From assembly GCF_014653115.1 (NCBI RefSeq), contig NZ_BNAD01000001.1:620001-684000 (forward strand): DNA of 64,000 nucleotides, read 5' to 3'. The notes under the pieces are model-generated. The model was not told the origin of the DNA. It made no database searches and saw only the letters and a list, made by a program, of their open reading frames with translations. This stretch comes from Nocardioides flavus (ex Wang et al. 2016). Lineage in GTDB: Bacteria > Actinomycetota > Actinomycetes > Propionibacteriales > Nocardioidaceae. Shown piece by piece: positions 44,667 to 53,271 of this stretch (positions are counted from its first letter, which is position 1; every line of letters starts with the position of its first letter). The translations under genes and the position numbers were made by a program.

Positions 44667-47375
44667 ATGAGCTTCGTCCCGGTCACTGGTCCCGCCAGGC
44701 TGCTGGCGGGCGAGCGCCCGCGGGACGGCTCCATCGAGTTCACCGACGACCGGCGCACGATCGTGCTGCCGATCCGGGGAGCGCTGCCGGTGCTCGGCAA
44801 GGTCCGCGACCAGCCCGATGCCCACCCTTCCGTGGCCCTCCTGGCGGGCGCCGCGCTGATGGGCCTGCAGCTCGTGGCCTCGGGGCGCTTCGCTCCCGAG
44901 CCCGACGGCCGGCACTGGCAGGTCGCCGGCCTGGACGGCGACGACGAGCGGCGCATCACCGACCTCGCCCGGGCCCGGGCCTGGGACGGCTCCGACGAGG
45001 CGACGGCGGAGGGGATCGTACGAGCGGTGCTCGACGCCGTCGTCGACACGATGCCGCGCACCGCGCCGGGGCGCTCACGGCACCGCGGCCCGTCACCCGC
45101 CGTACGGTCGGTGGAGGCTCGCACCCCCGACGACTTCAGCGACCGGCTCCAGAAGCGCATCGCGCGCATCCGCGCGCGGGGCCGTGACGACCGGCCGCAC
45201 CTGGTGTCGATCTCGTTCCGCGTCGAGGCCGACGAGGAGGAGCTGGTCGCCGGCGCCCTGCGCCTCGTCCTCCAGGTCCACGCGGTCGACAACGCGGCGC
45301 ACGTCGCCGACGCCTCAGAGCTCTGGGCCGACCCCGGGCCGGAGGCGGCGCACGGGTTCGGCGAGCGGGCCCGCACGCACGCCGCGATCGCCCTGCGCGC
45401 GGCGGCCGAGGCCTGGCCGGTGCTCGACCGGCTGCTCGACCTGCGCGTGCCCGACGAGATCGTCCTCGACTCCGACGAGATCCTCTCGCTGCTCGACGGC
45501 GGCGCGGCGGCGCTGACCGACGCGGGCCACCCGGTGATGTGGCCGAAGTACCTCGACCGCGAGGTCACGCAGCGCGTCGAGCTCGGCCGGCAGCGGCCCG
45601 CCGGCACGCGCGAGGAGGCGCTCCACGACGGCCTCTTCGGCCCGGAGGCGCTGTTCGGCTTCGAGTGGCAGCTCTCGCTGCACGGGGAGGAGCTCACCGA
45701 CGAGGAGATGGACGAGCTGGCACGCACCACCAGCCCGATCATCAGGCTGCGCGACAACTGGGTCGCGGTGGACTCCGCGGTCATCAAGCGCGCCCGCAAG
45801 CGCCTGATCCGCACGGTGACGCCCGTGCAGGCCCTCGCGGCGACCCTCACCGGGGTCGTGGACATCGAGGACGCGCCGTACGAGGCGGTGGTCGGCGCGA
45901 GCCTGCTCCGGGTCCGCGACCGGGTGCGCGACGCGGCGACGGGCGACCCGGTCGAGGTGCCCGCCGGGCTGCGGGCCGAGCTGCGTGACTACCAGCGTCG
46001 GGGGCTGAGCTGGCTCGCCGAGCTCACCTCGCTGGGCCTCGGCGCCTGCCTCGCCGACGACATGGGGCTGGGCAAGACGGTCACGGTGATCGCGCTCCAC
46101 CTGCACCGTGGGGGTCGCCCGACCCTGGTGGTCTGCCCTGCGTCGCTGCTGGGCAACTGGGAGGCGGAGATCCGACGGTTCGCACCGGGGGTCCCCGTAC
46201 GCCGCCACCACGGCAGCGCCCGCGACCTCGACGACGTCAGCGGCGGGTTCGTGCTGACGACCTACGGCACGATGCGCAACGACGCGGACCTGCTCGCCGA
46301 GGTGCCGTGGGACCTCGTCGTTGCCGACGAGGCGCAGCACGTGAAGAACTCCCGCTCCGCAGCGGCCCGCGCGCTCCGCACGATCCCGAGCACCGCGCGC
46401 GTCGCCCTCACCGGCACGCCCGTGGAGAACGACCTCACCGAGCTGTGGTCGATCCTCGACTGGGCGATCCCCGGCCTGCTCGGCAGCCGCAACGCCTTCC
46501 GCAAGGTGTGGGCGGGGCCGATCGAGTCCGGCCTCGAGCCGACCAAGGCCCGCCAGTTCGCGGACCTGATCGGCCCCTTCCTGCTCCGCCGGCGCAAGTC
46601 CGACCCCGGGGTCGCGCCCGAGCTTCCGCCGAAGACCGAGACCGACCACCTGCTCGGGTTGAGCCGCGAGCAGGTCGTCCTCTACGAGACGCTCGTGCGT
46701 GACTCGATGCGCCGCATCGAGGAGGCCGACGAGGAGACGAGGCGCGGGCTGGTGCTCGCGCTCCTCACCGGGCTCAAGCAGATCTGCAACCACCCCGCCC
46801 ACTTCCTGCGCCAGCCGAACCCCCGGCTGCGCGGCCGGTCGGAGAAGCTCGAGCTCCTCGACGAGCTCGTCGGCACCGTGATGGCCGAGGACGGCGCCGT
46901 CCTCGTCTTCACCCAGTACGTCGCCATGGCCGACCTGCTCGTACGCCACCTCGCCGCTGCCGGCGTGCCGCACCAGCTCCTCCACGGCGGCACACCCGTG
47001 CGCAGTCGCGACGCGATGGTGGCGCGCTTCCAGGCGGGCGAGGTGCCGGTCTTCCTGCTGTCGCTCAAGGCCGGCGGCACGGGGCTCAACCTGACCCGTG
47101 CCGACCACGTCATCCACTTCGACCGCTGGTGGAACCCCGCCGTCGAGGACCAGGCCACCGACCGCGCCTACCGGATCGGCCAGACCCGCCCGGTGCAGGT
47201 GCACCGCTTCGTCACCCAGGGAACGATCGAGGAGAAGATCGCCGAGCTGCTTGCCCGCAAGCGCACGCTGGCCGACTCGGTCCTCTCCCGCGGGGAGACG
47301 GCGCTGACCGAGCTCTCCGACGCCGAGCTGCGCGACCTCGTCGAGCTGCGGACCACTCCCGGAGGCCGCCGGTGA
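44667..47375 (+). CDS. SNF2/RapA-type DEAD/H helicase
   Basis: 902 residues. Residues 1-420 include the bacterial SNF2-associated domain (ERVELGRQ-type region; LFGFEWQLSLHGEELTDEEM, LRDNWVAVDSAVIKRARKRL). The ATPase core follows: RDYQRRGLSWLAELTSLGLG, Walker A DDMGLGKT (about 464-471), DEAQHVKNS (about 553), GTPVENDLTELWSILDW, and motif V/VI LLSLKAGGTGLNLT and DRAYRIGQ. An ATP-driven DNA translocase, likely for remodelling or displacing DNA-bound proteins. Its stop overlaps the SWIM gene start (GTGA). Confidence 0.94.
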   Translation: MSFVPVTGPARLLAGERPRDGSIEFTDDRRTIVLPIRGALPVLGKVRDQPDAHPSVALLAGAALMGLQLVASGRFAPEPDGRHWQVAGLDGDDERRITDLARARAWDGSDEATAEGIVRAVLDAVVDTMPRTAPGRSRHRGPSPAVRSVEARTPDDFSDRLQKRIARIRARGRDDRPHLVSISFRVEADEEELVAGALRLVLQVHAVDNAAHVADASELWADPGPEAAHGFGERARTHAAIALRAAAEAWPVLDRLLDLRVPDEIVLDSDEILSLLDGGAAALTDAGHPVMWPKYLDREVTQRVELGRQRPAGTREEALHDGLFGPEALFGFEWQLSLHGEELTDEEMDELARTTSPIIRLRDNWVAVDSAVIKRARKRLIRTVTPVQALAATLTGVVDIEDAPYEAVVGASLLRVRDRVRDAATGDPVEVPAGLRAELRDYQRRGLSWLAELTSLGLGACLADDMGLGKTVTVIALHLHRGGRPTLVVCPASLLGNWEAEIRRFAPGVPVRRHHGSARDLDDVSGGFVLTTYGTMRNDADLLAEVPWDLVVADEAQHVKNSRSAAARALRTIPSTARVALTGTPVENDLTELWSILDWAIPGLLGSRNAFRKVWAGPIESGLEPTKARQFADLIGPFLLRRRKSDPGVAPELPPKTETDHLLGLSREQVVLYETLVRDSMRRIEEADEETRRGLVLALLTGLKQICNHPAHFLRQPNPRLRGRSEKLELLDELVGTVMAEDGAVLVFTQYVAMADLLVRHLAAAGVPHQLLHGGTPVRSRDAMVARFQAGEVPVFLLSLKAGGTGLNLTRADHVIHFDRWWNPAVEDQATDRAYRIGQTRPVQVHRFVTQGTIEEKIAELLARKRTLADSVLSRGETALTELSDAELRDLVELRTTPGGRR

Positions 47376-48091
47376 GCGCCCCCGACGCCACCGCGACCAC
47401 CCACCCCCGGTTGCCCGCGCGACGCGGCGGCGGCGCCGGGACCTGGTGGAGCAAGGCGGTGCTGCGCGCAGTGGAGGAGGCGGCGTACGGCGAGAAGGAG
47501 CTGCGGGCCGGCCGCGCGCTCGCGCGCTCGGGAGCGGTCGGCGCCATCACCGTCACCGAGGGCGGGGCGGTCGCTGCCGTCACCGACGGCCAGGAGGCCT
47601 GGACCGTCGAGGTGACCGTGCCGGTCCTCGACCCAGGTGACGCAGCCGCCTTCGCCGAGCTGGTGGCGGCCGAGGCCGGCCGGATCGGCGCGCTCCTCGC
47701 CGGCCAGCTGCCCCTCGCGTTCGTCGAGGCGATCGAGGAGGCCGGGGTCGAGCTCCTGCCCTACGGCGGAGAGCTCGGCTCGGCGTGCACGTGCGACGCC
47801 TGGCTCGATCCGTGCCCGCACGCGCTGGCGGTGCTCACCCAGCTCGCCTGGCTGATCCAGGTCGACCCGTTCGTGCTGACCCACCTGCGCGGGCTGTCCC
47901 GCGACCGGGTGCTGCGCGACCTGCACCGGCTCGCAGCCCCCTCTGCCCAGCCCTCCGCCCGGTCCCTGGCCGCTGAGTCTCCAGGAGACTCAGCGTCGAG
48001 CGAGGCGCTGGACGACCTGGTCGTCGCCGAGGACGCCGCCGTCCGCGCGGCCCGGTTGCTGGACCGCGACGACCCGTTCGACGGGGTCTGA
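47372..48091 (+). CDS. SWIM zinc-finger protein partner of SNF2 helicase
   Basis: 239 residues from a GTG overlapping the SNF2 stop. The SWIM motif C-x-C-x(n)-C-x-H is ACTCDAWLDPCPHALAVL (about 138-155). The N-terminal part carries TWWSKAVLRAVEEAAYG and RALARSGAVGAITVTEG, typical of the small SWIM proteins coupled to SNF2 helicases in actinobacteria. It probably binds DNA or protein for the helicase. Near the C-terminus (AAESPGDSASS) the coding DNA contains a 23-bp perfect palindrome. Confidence 0.92.
   Translation: MSAPDATATTHPRLPARRGGGAGTWWSKAVLRAVEEAAYGEKELRAGRALARSGAVGAITVTEGGAVAAVTDGQEAWTVEVTVPVLDPGDAAAFAELVAAEAGRIGALLAGQLPLAFVEAIEEAGVELLPYGGELGSACTCDAWLDPCPHALAVLTQLAWLIQVDPFVLTHLRGLSRDRVLRDLHRLAAPSAQPSARSLAAESPGDSASSEALDDLVVAEDAAVRAARLLDRDDPFDGV
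47972..47994. repeat. 23-bp palindrome inside the SWIM gene
   Basis: GCTGAGTCTCC-A-GGAGACTCAGC, 11-bp perfect arms, within the low-complexity C-terminus of the SWIM protein (encoding parts of AAESPGDSASS). It has the form of an intergenic hairpin, yet it is in frame. Confidence 0.7.
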
Positions 48092-48113
48092 CCGGTCCGC
48101 GCGGTCCTTGGAG

Positions 48114-48168
48114 GGGTGGCGGCGGATTGCGGGCTGGAGGGGTGGGGGTGTGCGATGTGCCGCCACCC
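48114..48168. repeat. 55-bp palindromic repeat, family 2, copy 2
   Basis: Begins GGGTGGCGGCGGATTGCG and ends GCGATGTGCCGCCACCC. Same length and ends as the copy at 18.04 kb. Lies between the convergent SWIM and ferritin genes; 176 bp with no gene. Confidence 0.85.
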
Positions 48169-48185
48169 TCAGGCGGCGGATGGGA

Positions 48186-48240
48186 GGGTGGCGGCAGATT
48201 GCGGGCTGGAGGGGTGGCGATCTGCGATGTGCCGCCACCT
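48186..48240. repeat. 55-bp palindromic repeat, family 2, copy 3
   Basis: Tandem neighbour of copy 2, 17 bp away. Shares GGTGGCGGC-GATTGCGGGCTGGAGGGGTGG-type sequence with copy 2, including most of the centre, so the two probably arose by a local duplication. Ends GCGATGTGCCGCCACC (48239), where the outermost base pair is lost. Confidence 0.85.
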
Positions 48241-48267
48241 TCGGGCGGCGGACGGGAGGACGACGGG

Positions 48268-48780
48268 TCAGCGGGCCTCGGTCGTCGTCACGGGCCGGGC
48301 GCCGAGCTCCTCGTCGAGCCGGAGCAGCCCGGGCCCGTCGTCGTCGATCATCCGGAGGCGGCCCACGATCTCCTTGACCGTCGCCTCCTCCTCCACCTGC
48401 TCGTCGAGGAACCAGTTGAGCAGGGGGCGGGAGTCGAGGTCGCCCTCGGACTCGGCGAGGCGGTAGAGGTCGCGGATCGAGGCCGAGACCTTCTCCTCGT
48501 GGGCCAGGGCGGACTCGAAGGCGTCGAGGACGGAGGAGACCACCGGCTCGGGCGCGGACGTCGCCCCGATGCGCGGGTGGTTGTCGCGGTCGGCGACGTG
48601 GTCGATGAACTTGTTGGCGTGGACGATCTCCTCGTCCGCCTGGTGGCGCAGCCAGGCGGCCATGCCGGGGAGGTCCATGATCTCGAGCTCGATCGCGAGC
48701 TGGCGGTAGACCAACGACGCCTGGAGCTCGAGCGTGATCTGCGCGTTGAACGCGCTCTCGAGGGTCTCGCTCAGCTTCAT
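48268..48780 (-). CDS. Bacterial non-heme ferritin
   Basis: 170 residues forming a four-helix-bundle ferritin. Ferroxidase ligands are expected as E18 (ITLELQAS), E51 and H54 (QADEEIVHANKF), with the second-site residues on helices C and D (ALAHEEKVSASI, WFLDEQVEEEATVKEI). No heme-binding Met of bacterioferritin at the usual place is evident. It stores iron in a 24-subunit shell. Not next to an iron regulator gene. Confidence 0.93.
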   Translation of the reverse strand: MKLSETLESAFNAQITLELQASLVYRQLAIELEIMDLPGMAAWLRHQADEEIVHANKFIDHVADRDNHPRIGATSAPEPVVSSVLDAFESALAHEEKVSASIRDLYRLAESEGDLDSRPLLNWFLDEQVEEEATVKEIVGRLRMIDDDGPGLLRLDEELGARPVTTTEAR

Positions 48781-48825
48781 GGCCTCACCCTATCGGGGGA
48801 GAGGAGCACGCGGCAGGGTCGCGGC

Positions 48826-49377
48826 TCAGGCGAGACCGAGCGCCCCGTGTGCCATCTCGCGCAGCACGTCGTGCATCTGCGGGTCGGGCAGCCGGCCGCT
48901 GTGCGGGGTGGAGTTGAGGAGGCCGAAGAGCACGTGGGCACGCGTACGAGACGCCTCGGGGCTCAGGTCGGGCTCGAGGCGGCGGACCTCGGTGGCCCAG
49001 AGGTCGACGTACGCGCGCTGGAGCGCCCGGACCCGCTCACGCGCCTCGTCGGGCAGGCTGCTCCAGTCGCGGTCCTGCACGACGATGAGGGCACGGTGCT
49101 CGAGGGCGAACGCGATGTGCCACTCGACGAGCGCCTCGACCGCCTCGCGCGGTCCCGCTGCGCCGGCGACGCGCGTACGGCCCTCCGCCAGCAGCGTCTC
49201 GCTGATGCTCACCAGCATCTCGGCCAGCATCGCGTCCTTGGACTCGAAGTGCTTGTAGAGCGCGGGCCCGGAGATGCCGCACGCCGAGCCGAGCTCGGCG
49301 ACCGAGACCCCGTGGAACCCTCGGGCGGCGAAGAGCTCGGCCGCGATGTCCAGGATCTGCTGGCGGCGGGGAGTCAC
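48826..49377 (-). CDS. TetR-family regulator, probable repressor of the leucine-catabolism operon
   Basis: 183 residues from a GTG at 49377. HTH about 5-50: RRQQILDIAAELFAARGFHG, SVAELGSACGISGPALYKHF. C-terminal acyl-CoA-type ligand domain (VEWHIAFALEHRALIVVQD, DLWATEVRRLEPDLSPEAS), like the TetR proteins that control acyl-CoA metabolism. An 18-bp palindrome lies 9 bp upstream of the start, and a near-identical one precedes the carboxylase operon 2.3 kb away; both are likely targets. An in-frame upstream extension to 49551 lacks domain content. Confidence 0.87.
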   Translation of the reverse strand: MTPRRQQILDIAAELFAARGFHGVSVAELGSACGISGPALYKHFESKDAMLAEMLVSISETLLAEGRTRVAGAAGPREAVEALVEWHIAFALEHRALIVVQDRDWSSLPDEARERVRALQRAYVDLWATEVRRLEPDLSPEASRTRAHVLFGLLNSTPHSGRLPDPQMHDVLREMAHGALGLA

Positions 49378-49385
49378 GAGCTCGA

Positions 49386-49403
49386 GGTTAGTGCCTGCTA
49401 ACC
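49386..49403. promoter_or_regulatory. Palindromic operator upstream of the TetR gene
   Basis: GGTTAGTGCCTGCTAACC, 18 bp, arms GGTTAG / CTAACC. The same pattern, GGTTAACGATCGCTAACC, precedes the acyl-CoA carboxylase gene at 51652-51669 (14 of 18 bases identical). Its place just before the TetR start implies autoregulation. Confidence 0.8.
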
Positions 49404-49750
49404 CGTCGTGCGGGGGGCGCGGCGCCGGGAGCACCACGCGTCGCTCCGGCGTCCTCCAGACTGCCAGCGGAATCATGTGTCCCCTCCCCGTCCCCGGTGC
49501 CGCACGCGCCGCCAGTGGGCCGCACCCCCGCAGCGGCCCACTGATCCCCACGATCAGCGCCCTCTCGGTGCGGTGTAGACCTTACTCGCCACGCCGCATG
49601 GAATGAGTGGTGCCAGCACCACTCTGGTGTAAAGAACGTCGTTCTCATCCCTTGATTCGACGGAATCACGCGTCCAGACCACCCTGACGCGCGCGGCCGG
49701 TGGTGCCTGCTCTACCGACGGCCCCGCCGACGCGTGGCTACAGTGCGCGC
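49404..49750. other. Gene-free stretch between the TetR and response-regulator genes
   Basis: No credible gene in these 347 bp. Two further palindromes are visible: GAGTGGTGC-CA-GCACCACTC (49605-49624) and AGAAC-GTC-GTTCT (49633-49645). The part 49600-49680 is less GC-rich than its surroundings and likely holds the promoter of the two-component system. A minus-strand open frame at 49388-49669 has no motif and unusual composition. Confidence 0.6.
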
Positions 49751-50446
49751 ATGCCCCCGATCCGGGTCGTCCTCGCCGAGGACGGCGACCTGCTCCGTGC
49801 GGGGGTGCTCGCGCTGCTCGAGGCGTACGACGACATCGACGTCGTGGCCACCGCGACGAACCTCCCCGAGCTCCTGGCCGCCGTCGACGCGCACCGTCCC
49901 GACGTGCTGCTCACCGACATCCGGATGCCGCCGGACCTCACCGACGAGGGGGTCCGTGCCGCAGGCGAGCTGCGGCGCACGCACCCGGGGGTCGGTGTGG
50001 TGGCGCTGACCCAGTACGCGGACGTGGAGTACGCCCTGGACCTCGTGCGCGAGGGCAGCGACGGTCGCGGCTACCTCCTGAAGGAGCGCGTCGCCGACGT
50101 CGACGAGCTGGTGGCCGCGCTGCACACGGTCGCGGCGGGCGGGTCGGTGATCGACCAGATCGTCGTCGACGCGCTGGTGGAGACCGGCACCAGGCGCCGC
50201 GACTCCCTGCTCGACCGGTTGACCCCGCGCGAGCTGGAGGTGCTCTCGATGGTCGCCCGCGGGATGACCAACGGCGCGATCGCCGCCGGGCTGGTGATCA
50301 CCGACCGGGCCGTGGAGAAGCACATCAACTCGATCCTGACCAAGCTCGACCTCCCGGCCGACGCGCCCGTGCACCGCCGCGTGGCGGCGACGCTGGTCTT
50401 CCTCAGCGAGGCCGGCGTCGGCGGCGGGGTCGCGCCCCGCCGATGA
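49751..50446 (+). CDS. NarL/FixJ-family response regulator
   Basis: 231 residues. Receiver domain 1-120: acidic pocket E10-D11, phospho-acceptor D56 (LLTDIRMP), conserved T (VVALTQYADV) and K (YLLKERV). LuxR-type HTH about 158-215: LTPRELEVLSMVARGMTNG and ITDRAVEKHINSILTKLDLP. ATG start at 49751; in-frame sequence upstream has no receiver content. Its stop overlaps the kinase ATG (ATGA), so the pair is co-translated. Confidence 0.94.
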   Translation: MPPIRVVLAEDGDLLRAGVLALLEAYDDIDVVATATNLPELLAAVDAHRPDVLLTDIRMPPDLTDEGVRAAGELRRTHPGVGVVALTQYADVEYALDLVREGSDGRGYLLKERVADVDELVAALHTVAAGGSVIDQIVVDALVETGTRRRDSLLDRLTPRELEVLSMVARGMTNGAIAAGLVITDRAVEKHINSILTKLDLPADAPVHRRVAATLVFLSEAGVGGGVAPRR

Positions 50447-51657
50447 GGGGGCCGCTGTCGGGCTGGGACAGCCTCGACCCGGCGTTGCGGTGGCTGCTGC
50501 GCATCAACCTGGGCGCGCTCACCACCGCAACCGTCCTCCTCGCCGCGACGTACGCCCTGGGCTTCCGGCACACCGCGGTCGAGATCGACCTCGCCGTCAT
50601 GGTCGCCGCGATCGTGCTGATGCTCGTCACCTCGCCGCTGTGCCGGCGCCACGGCGCACCGGCGGCGATCGTCGGGCTGACCCTCTCGGCCCTCCTCTTC
50701 GCCGCCGGCGGGACGTGGGCGACGCCGGTGCTGAGCCCGCTGACGGTGCTGGTGACGATGGTGCCGCTGCTCGTGGGCTTCCCGTACGTGGGCCGCCGGT
50801 GGATCCATGCCCTCGGCGTCGTGGCGGTCGTCGGCAGCGCGTCGGTGGCGGCCCTGGCCGAGTGGCGGCGCCCCGACGCGGTCAACGATCTCTGGTGGGT
50901 CAACGCGATCGTGATCGCGGCGTCGCTCCCGGCCGGCGTGGCGGTGGTGGTGTTCCTCGTACGTGACGCCTACACCCGCCTGCAGGACCAGTCGAGCCAG
51001 CTCGTGGAGTCGCGCACGCGCATCGTGGAGGTCGCCGACGCGGCTCGCCGCAGCCTCGAGCGCGACCTGCACGACGGCGCGCAGCAGCGCCTGCTCGCGA
51101 TGAGCGTGACGATCGAGCGCGCCCGCAAGGAGCTCGCGGCCGGCCGGCACGAGGGAGCCGCCGCGCTGCTGGGCCGGCTGGCCGCCGACAACCGCGAGGT
51201 CGTCACCGAGCTGCGCGAGCTGGCCCGCGGCATCTATCCGCCGCTGCTCACCGAGCGGGGCCTGGTCGCCGCCCTGCAGTCGACGGCGCGCCGCTCGACG
51301 GTCCCGGTGACGCTCGACGTCGTCGACGTCGAGCGCACGAGCCGGCAGGTCGAGGCAGCGGCGTACTTCTGCATCCTCGAGGCGCTGACCAACGTCACCA
51401 AGCACGCGGAGGCGAGCGAGGTACGGGTCACGCTGCGCGGTCGTCCGCACCTGTCCTTCAGCGTCCGCGACGACGGGCGGGGGTTCGACCGGGGTCGGGT
51501 GTCGGCGGGCGGGCTGCTCGGGATGGAGGCGCGGGTCGCGGCGGCCGGCGGGCGCCTCACCCTGGAGACCGCGCCCGGACGGGGCACCGTGCTGCGCGGC
51601 GAATTCCCCGGGGATCGTCCCGACGGACGCCACGAGCCGATGGACACAGCAGGTTAA
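50443..51657 (+). CDS. Sensor histidine kinase (HisKA_3 / NarX type)
   Basis: 404 residues. Residues 20-180 are a membrane sensor of about five helices without a clear ligand domain. A short coiled coil follows, then the dimerisation helix with the phospho-acceptor H210 in LERDLHDGAQQRL, AAYFCILEALTNVTKHAEA (N box) and the G boxes SVRDDGRGFDRGR and LLGMEARVAAAGGRL. It phosphorylates the preceding regulator. Its stop lies within the operator region of the next operon. Confidence 0.93.
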   Translation: MRGPLSGWDSLDPALRWLLRINLGALTTATVLLAATYALGFRHTAVEIDLAVMVAAIVLMLVTSPLCRRHGAPAAIVGLTLSALLFAAGGTWATPVLSPLTVLVTMVPLLVGFPYVGRRWIHALGVVAVVGSASVAALAEWRRPDAVNDLWWVNAIVIAASLPAGVAVVVFLVRDAYTRLQDQSSQLVESRTRIVEVADAARRSLERDLHDGAQQRLLAMSVTIERARKELAAGRHEGAAALLGRLAADNREVVTELRELARGIYPPLLTERGLVAALQSTARRSTVPVTLDVVDVERTSRQVEAAAYFCILEALTNVTKHAEASEVRVTLRGRPHLSFSVRDDGRGFDRGRVSAGGLLGMEARVAAAGGRLTLETAPGRGTVLRGEFPGDRPDGRHEPMDTAG

Positions 51658-51671
51658 CGATCGCTAACCTG
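51650..51671. promoter_or_regulatory. Palindromic operator of the leucine-catabolism operon
   Basis: A 22-bp inverted repeat, CAGGTTA...TAACCTG, with core GGTTAACGATCGCTAACC (51652-51669). It starts inside the 3' end of the kinase gene and ends 5 bp before the carboxylase GTG, so a bound repressor would block transcription or initiation. Matches the operator before the TetR gene. Confidence 0.8.
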
Positions 51672-51676
51672 ACGGG

Positions 51677-53266
51677 GTGCCCGAGCCCCTGACTGCCTCC
51701 CCGACCATGCGCGAGCTCGTCGACGACCTGCGCGCCCGGCTCGCCCGGGTGCGCCTCGGCGGGTCCGACGCCGCCCGGCGCAAGCACACCGACCGCGGCA
51801 AGCTGCTGGTGCGCGACCGGGTCGACCGGCTGCTCGACCCCGGCAGCCCCTTCCTCGAGATCGCGCCGCTCGCGGCACACGGGATGTACGGCAACGGGGC
51901 CGCGGGCGACGACGACTACGCCGTGCCGTCCGCGGGCGTGGTGGCCGGGATCGGCCGCGTGTCGGGGCGCGAGTGCGTCATCGTCGCCAACGACGCGACG
52001 GTCAAGGGCGGCACCTACTACCCGATGACGGTCAAGAAGCACCTGCGCGCGCAGACCATCGCCGCGGAGAACCGGCTGCCCTGCATCTACCTCGTCGACT
52101 CCGGCGGCGCGTTCCTGCCGATGCAGGACGAGGTGTTCCCCGACCGCGAGCACTTCGGCCGGATCTTCTTCAACCAGGCCAACCTCTCCGCGGCCGGCAT
52201 CCCGCAGATCGCCAGCGTGATGGGCTCGTGCACCGCTGGGGGCGCCTACGTCCCGGCGATGTCGGACGAGACGGTCATCGTGCGCAACCAGGGCACGATC
52301 TTCCTCGGCGGCCCGCCGCTGGTGAAGGCCGCGACCGGAGAGGTCGTCTCGGCCGAGGACCTCGGCGGCGGCGACGTGCACGCCCGTACGTCCGGGGTGG
52401 TCGACCACCTCGCCGAGGACGACGCCCACGCGCTCGCGATCGTGCGCTCGATCGTCGACACCCTCCCCGCGGCCGTCCCCGTGCGCCGGCCGGTCGCCGA
52501 GGTCGAGGAGCCGCACGAGCCGCCGGAGTCGCTCTACGACGTCGTGCCGACCGACACCCGCACGCCCTACGACGTGCGTGAGGTGATCCGCCGCGTGGTC
52601 GACGGCAGCCGGTTCCACGAGTTCAAGAAGCTCTACGGCGACACCCTGGTCTGCGGGTTCGCGCGGATCCACGGCCACGAGGTCGGGATCGTGGCCAACA
52701 ACGGCATCCTGTTCAGCGAGTCGGCGCTCAAGGGCGCCCACTTCATCGAGCTGTGCAACCAGCGCAAGGTCCCGCTGGTGTTCCTGCAGAACATCACCGG
52801 CTTCATGGTGGGGCGCGAGTACGAGAACAAGGGCATCGCCCGCGACGGCGCCAAGCTGGTCACCGCGGTGGCGTGCAGCGTGGTGCCGAAGTTCACCGTC
52901 GTCATCGGCGGCTCCTTCGGCGCCGGCAACTACGGCATGTGTGGACGCGCCTACGACCCTCGCTTCCTGTGGATGTGGCCCAACGCGCGGATCTCGGTGA
53001 TGGGCGGAGAGCAGGCCGCGTCCGTGCTCGCCACGGTCCGCAGCGACACCAGGGGAGACCTCGAGGACGAGGCCGCCGTCGAGGCGTTCAAGGCGCCGAT
53101 CCGCGAGCAGTACGAGACCCAGGGCTCGCCCTACTACGCCTCCGCGCGGCTGTGGGACGACGGGATCATCGACCCCGCCGACACCCGTCGCGTGCTGGGC
53201 ATGGCGCTCGCCGCGACGGCGTACACGCCGATCCCGGAGCCCTCCTACGGAATCTTCAGGATGTGA
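51677..53266 (+). CDS. Acyl-CoA carboxylase beta subunit, probably methylcrotonyl-CoA carboxylase
   Basis: 529 residues, a full carboxyltransferase. N-terminal half: [58 protein letters not shown]-terminal half: [60 protein letters not shown]. These match the 3-methylcrotonyl-CoA carboxylase type more than propionyl- or acetyl-CoA type, and the downstream HMG-CoA lyase agrees. Transfers carboxyl from carboxybiotin to the acyl-CoA in leucine degradation. GTG start 5 bp after the operator; gene coupled to the alpha subunit by 5 bp. Confidence 0.92.
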   Translation: MPEPLTASPTMRELVDDLRARLARVRLGGSDAARRKHTDRGKLLVRDRVDRLLDPGSPFLEIAPLAAHGMYGNGAAGDDDYAVPSAGVVAGIGRVSGRECVIVANDATVKGGTYYPMTVKKHLRAQTIAAENRLPCIYLVDSGGAFLPMQDEVFPDREHFGRIFFNQANLSAAGIPQIASVMGSCTAGGAYVPAMSDETVIVRNQGTIFLGGPPLVKAATGEVVSAEDLGGGDVHARTSGVVDHLAEDDAHALAIVRSIVDTLPAAVPVRRPVAEVEEPHEPPESLYDVVPTDTRTPYDVREVIRRVVDGSRFHEFKKLYGDTLVCGFARIHGHEVGIVANNGILFSESALKGAHFIELCNQRKVPLVFLQNITGFMVGREYENKGIARDGAKLVTAVACSVVPKFTVVIGGSFGAGNYGMCGRAYDPRFLWMWPNARISVMGGEQAASVLATVRSDTRGDLEDEAAVEAFKAPIREQYETQGSPYYASARLWDDGIIDPADTRRVLGMALAATAYTPIPEPSYGIFRM

Positions 53267-53271
53267 ACGGG

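Noticed and set aside
44667..48091. SNF2-SWIM pair as a new defence system
   Set aside because: This coupled pair is common in actinobacteria as a stand-alone unit, and no nuclease or other defence partner adjoins it.
49388..49669. Minus-strand reading frame of 93 residues upstream of the TetR gene
   Set aside because: It overlaps the operator and the TetR leader, has no domain, and no good start signal.
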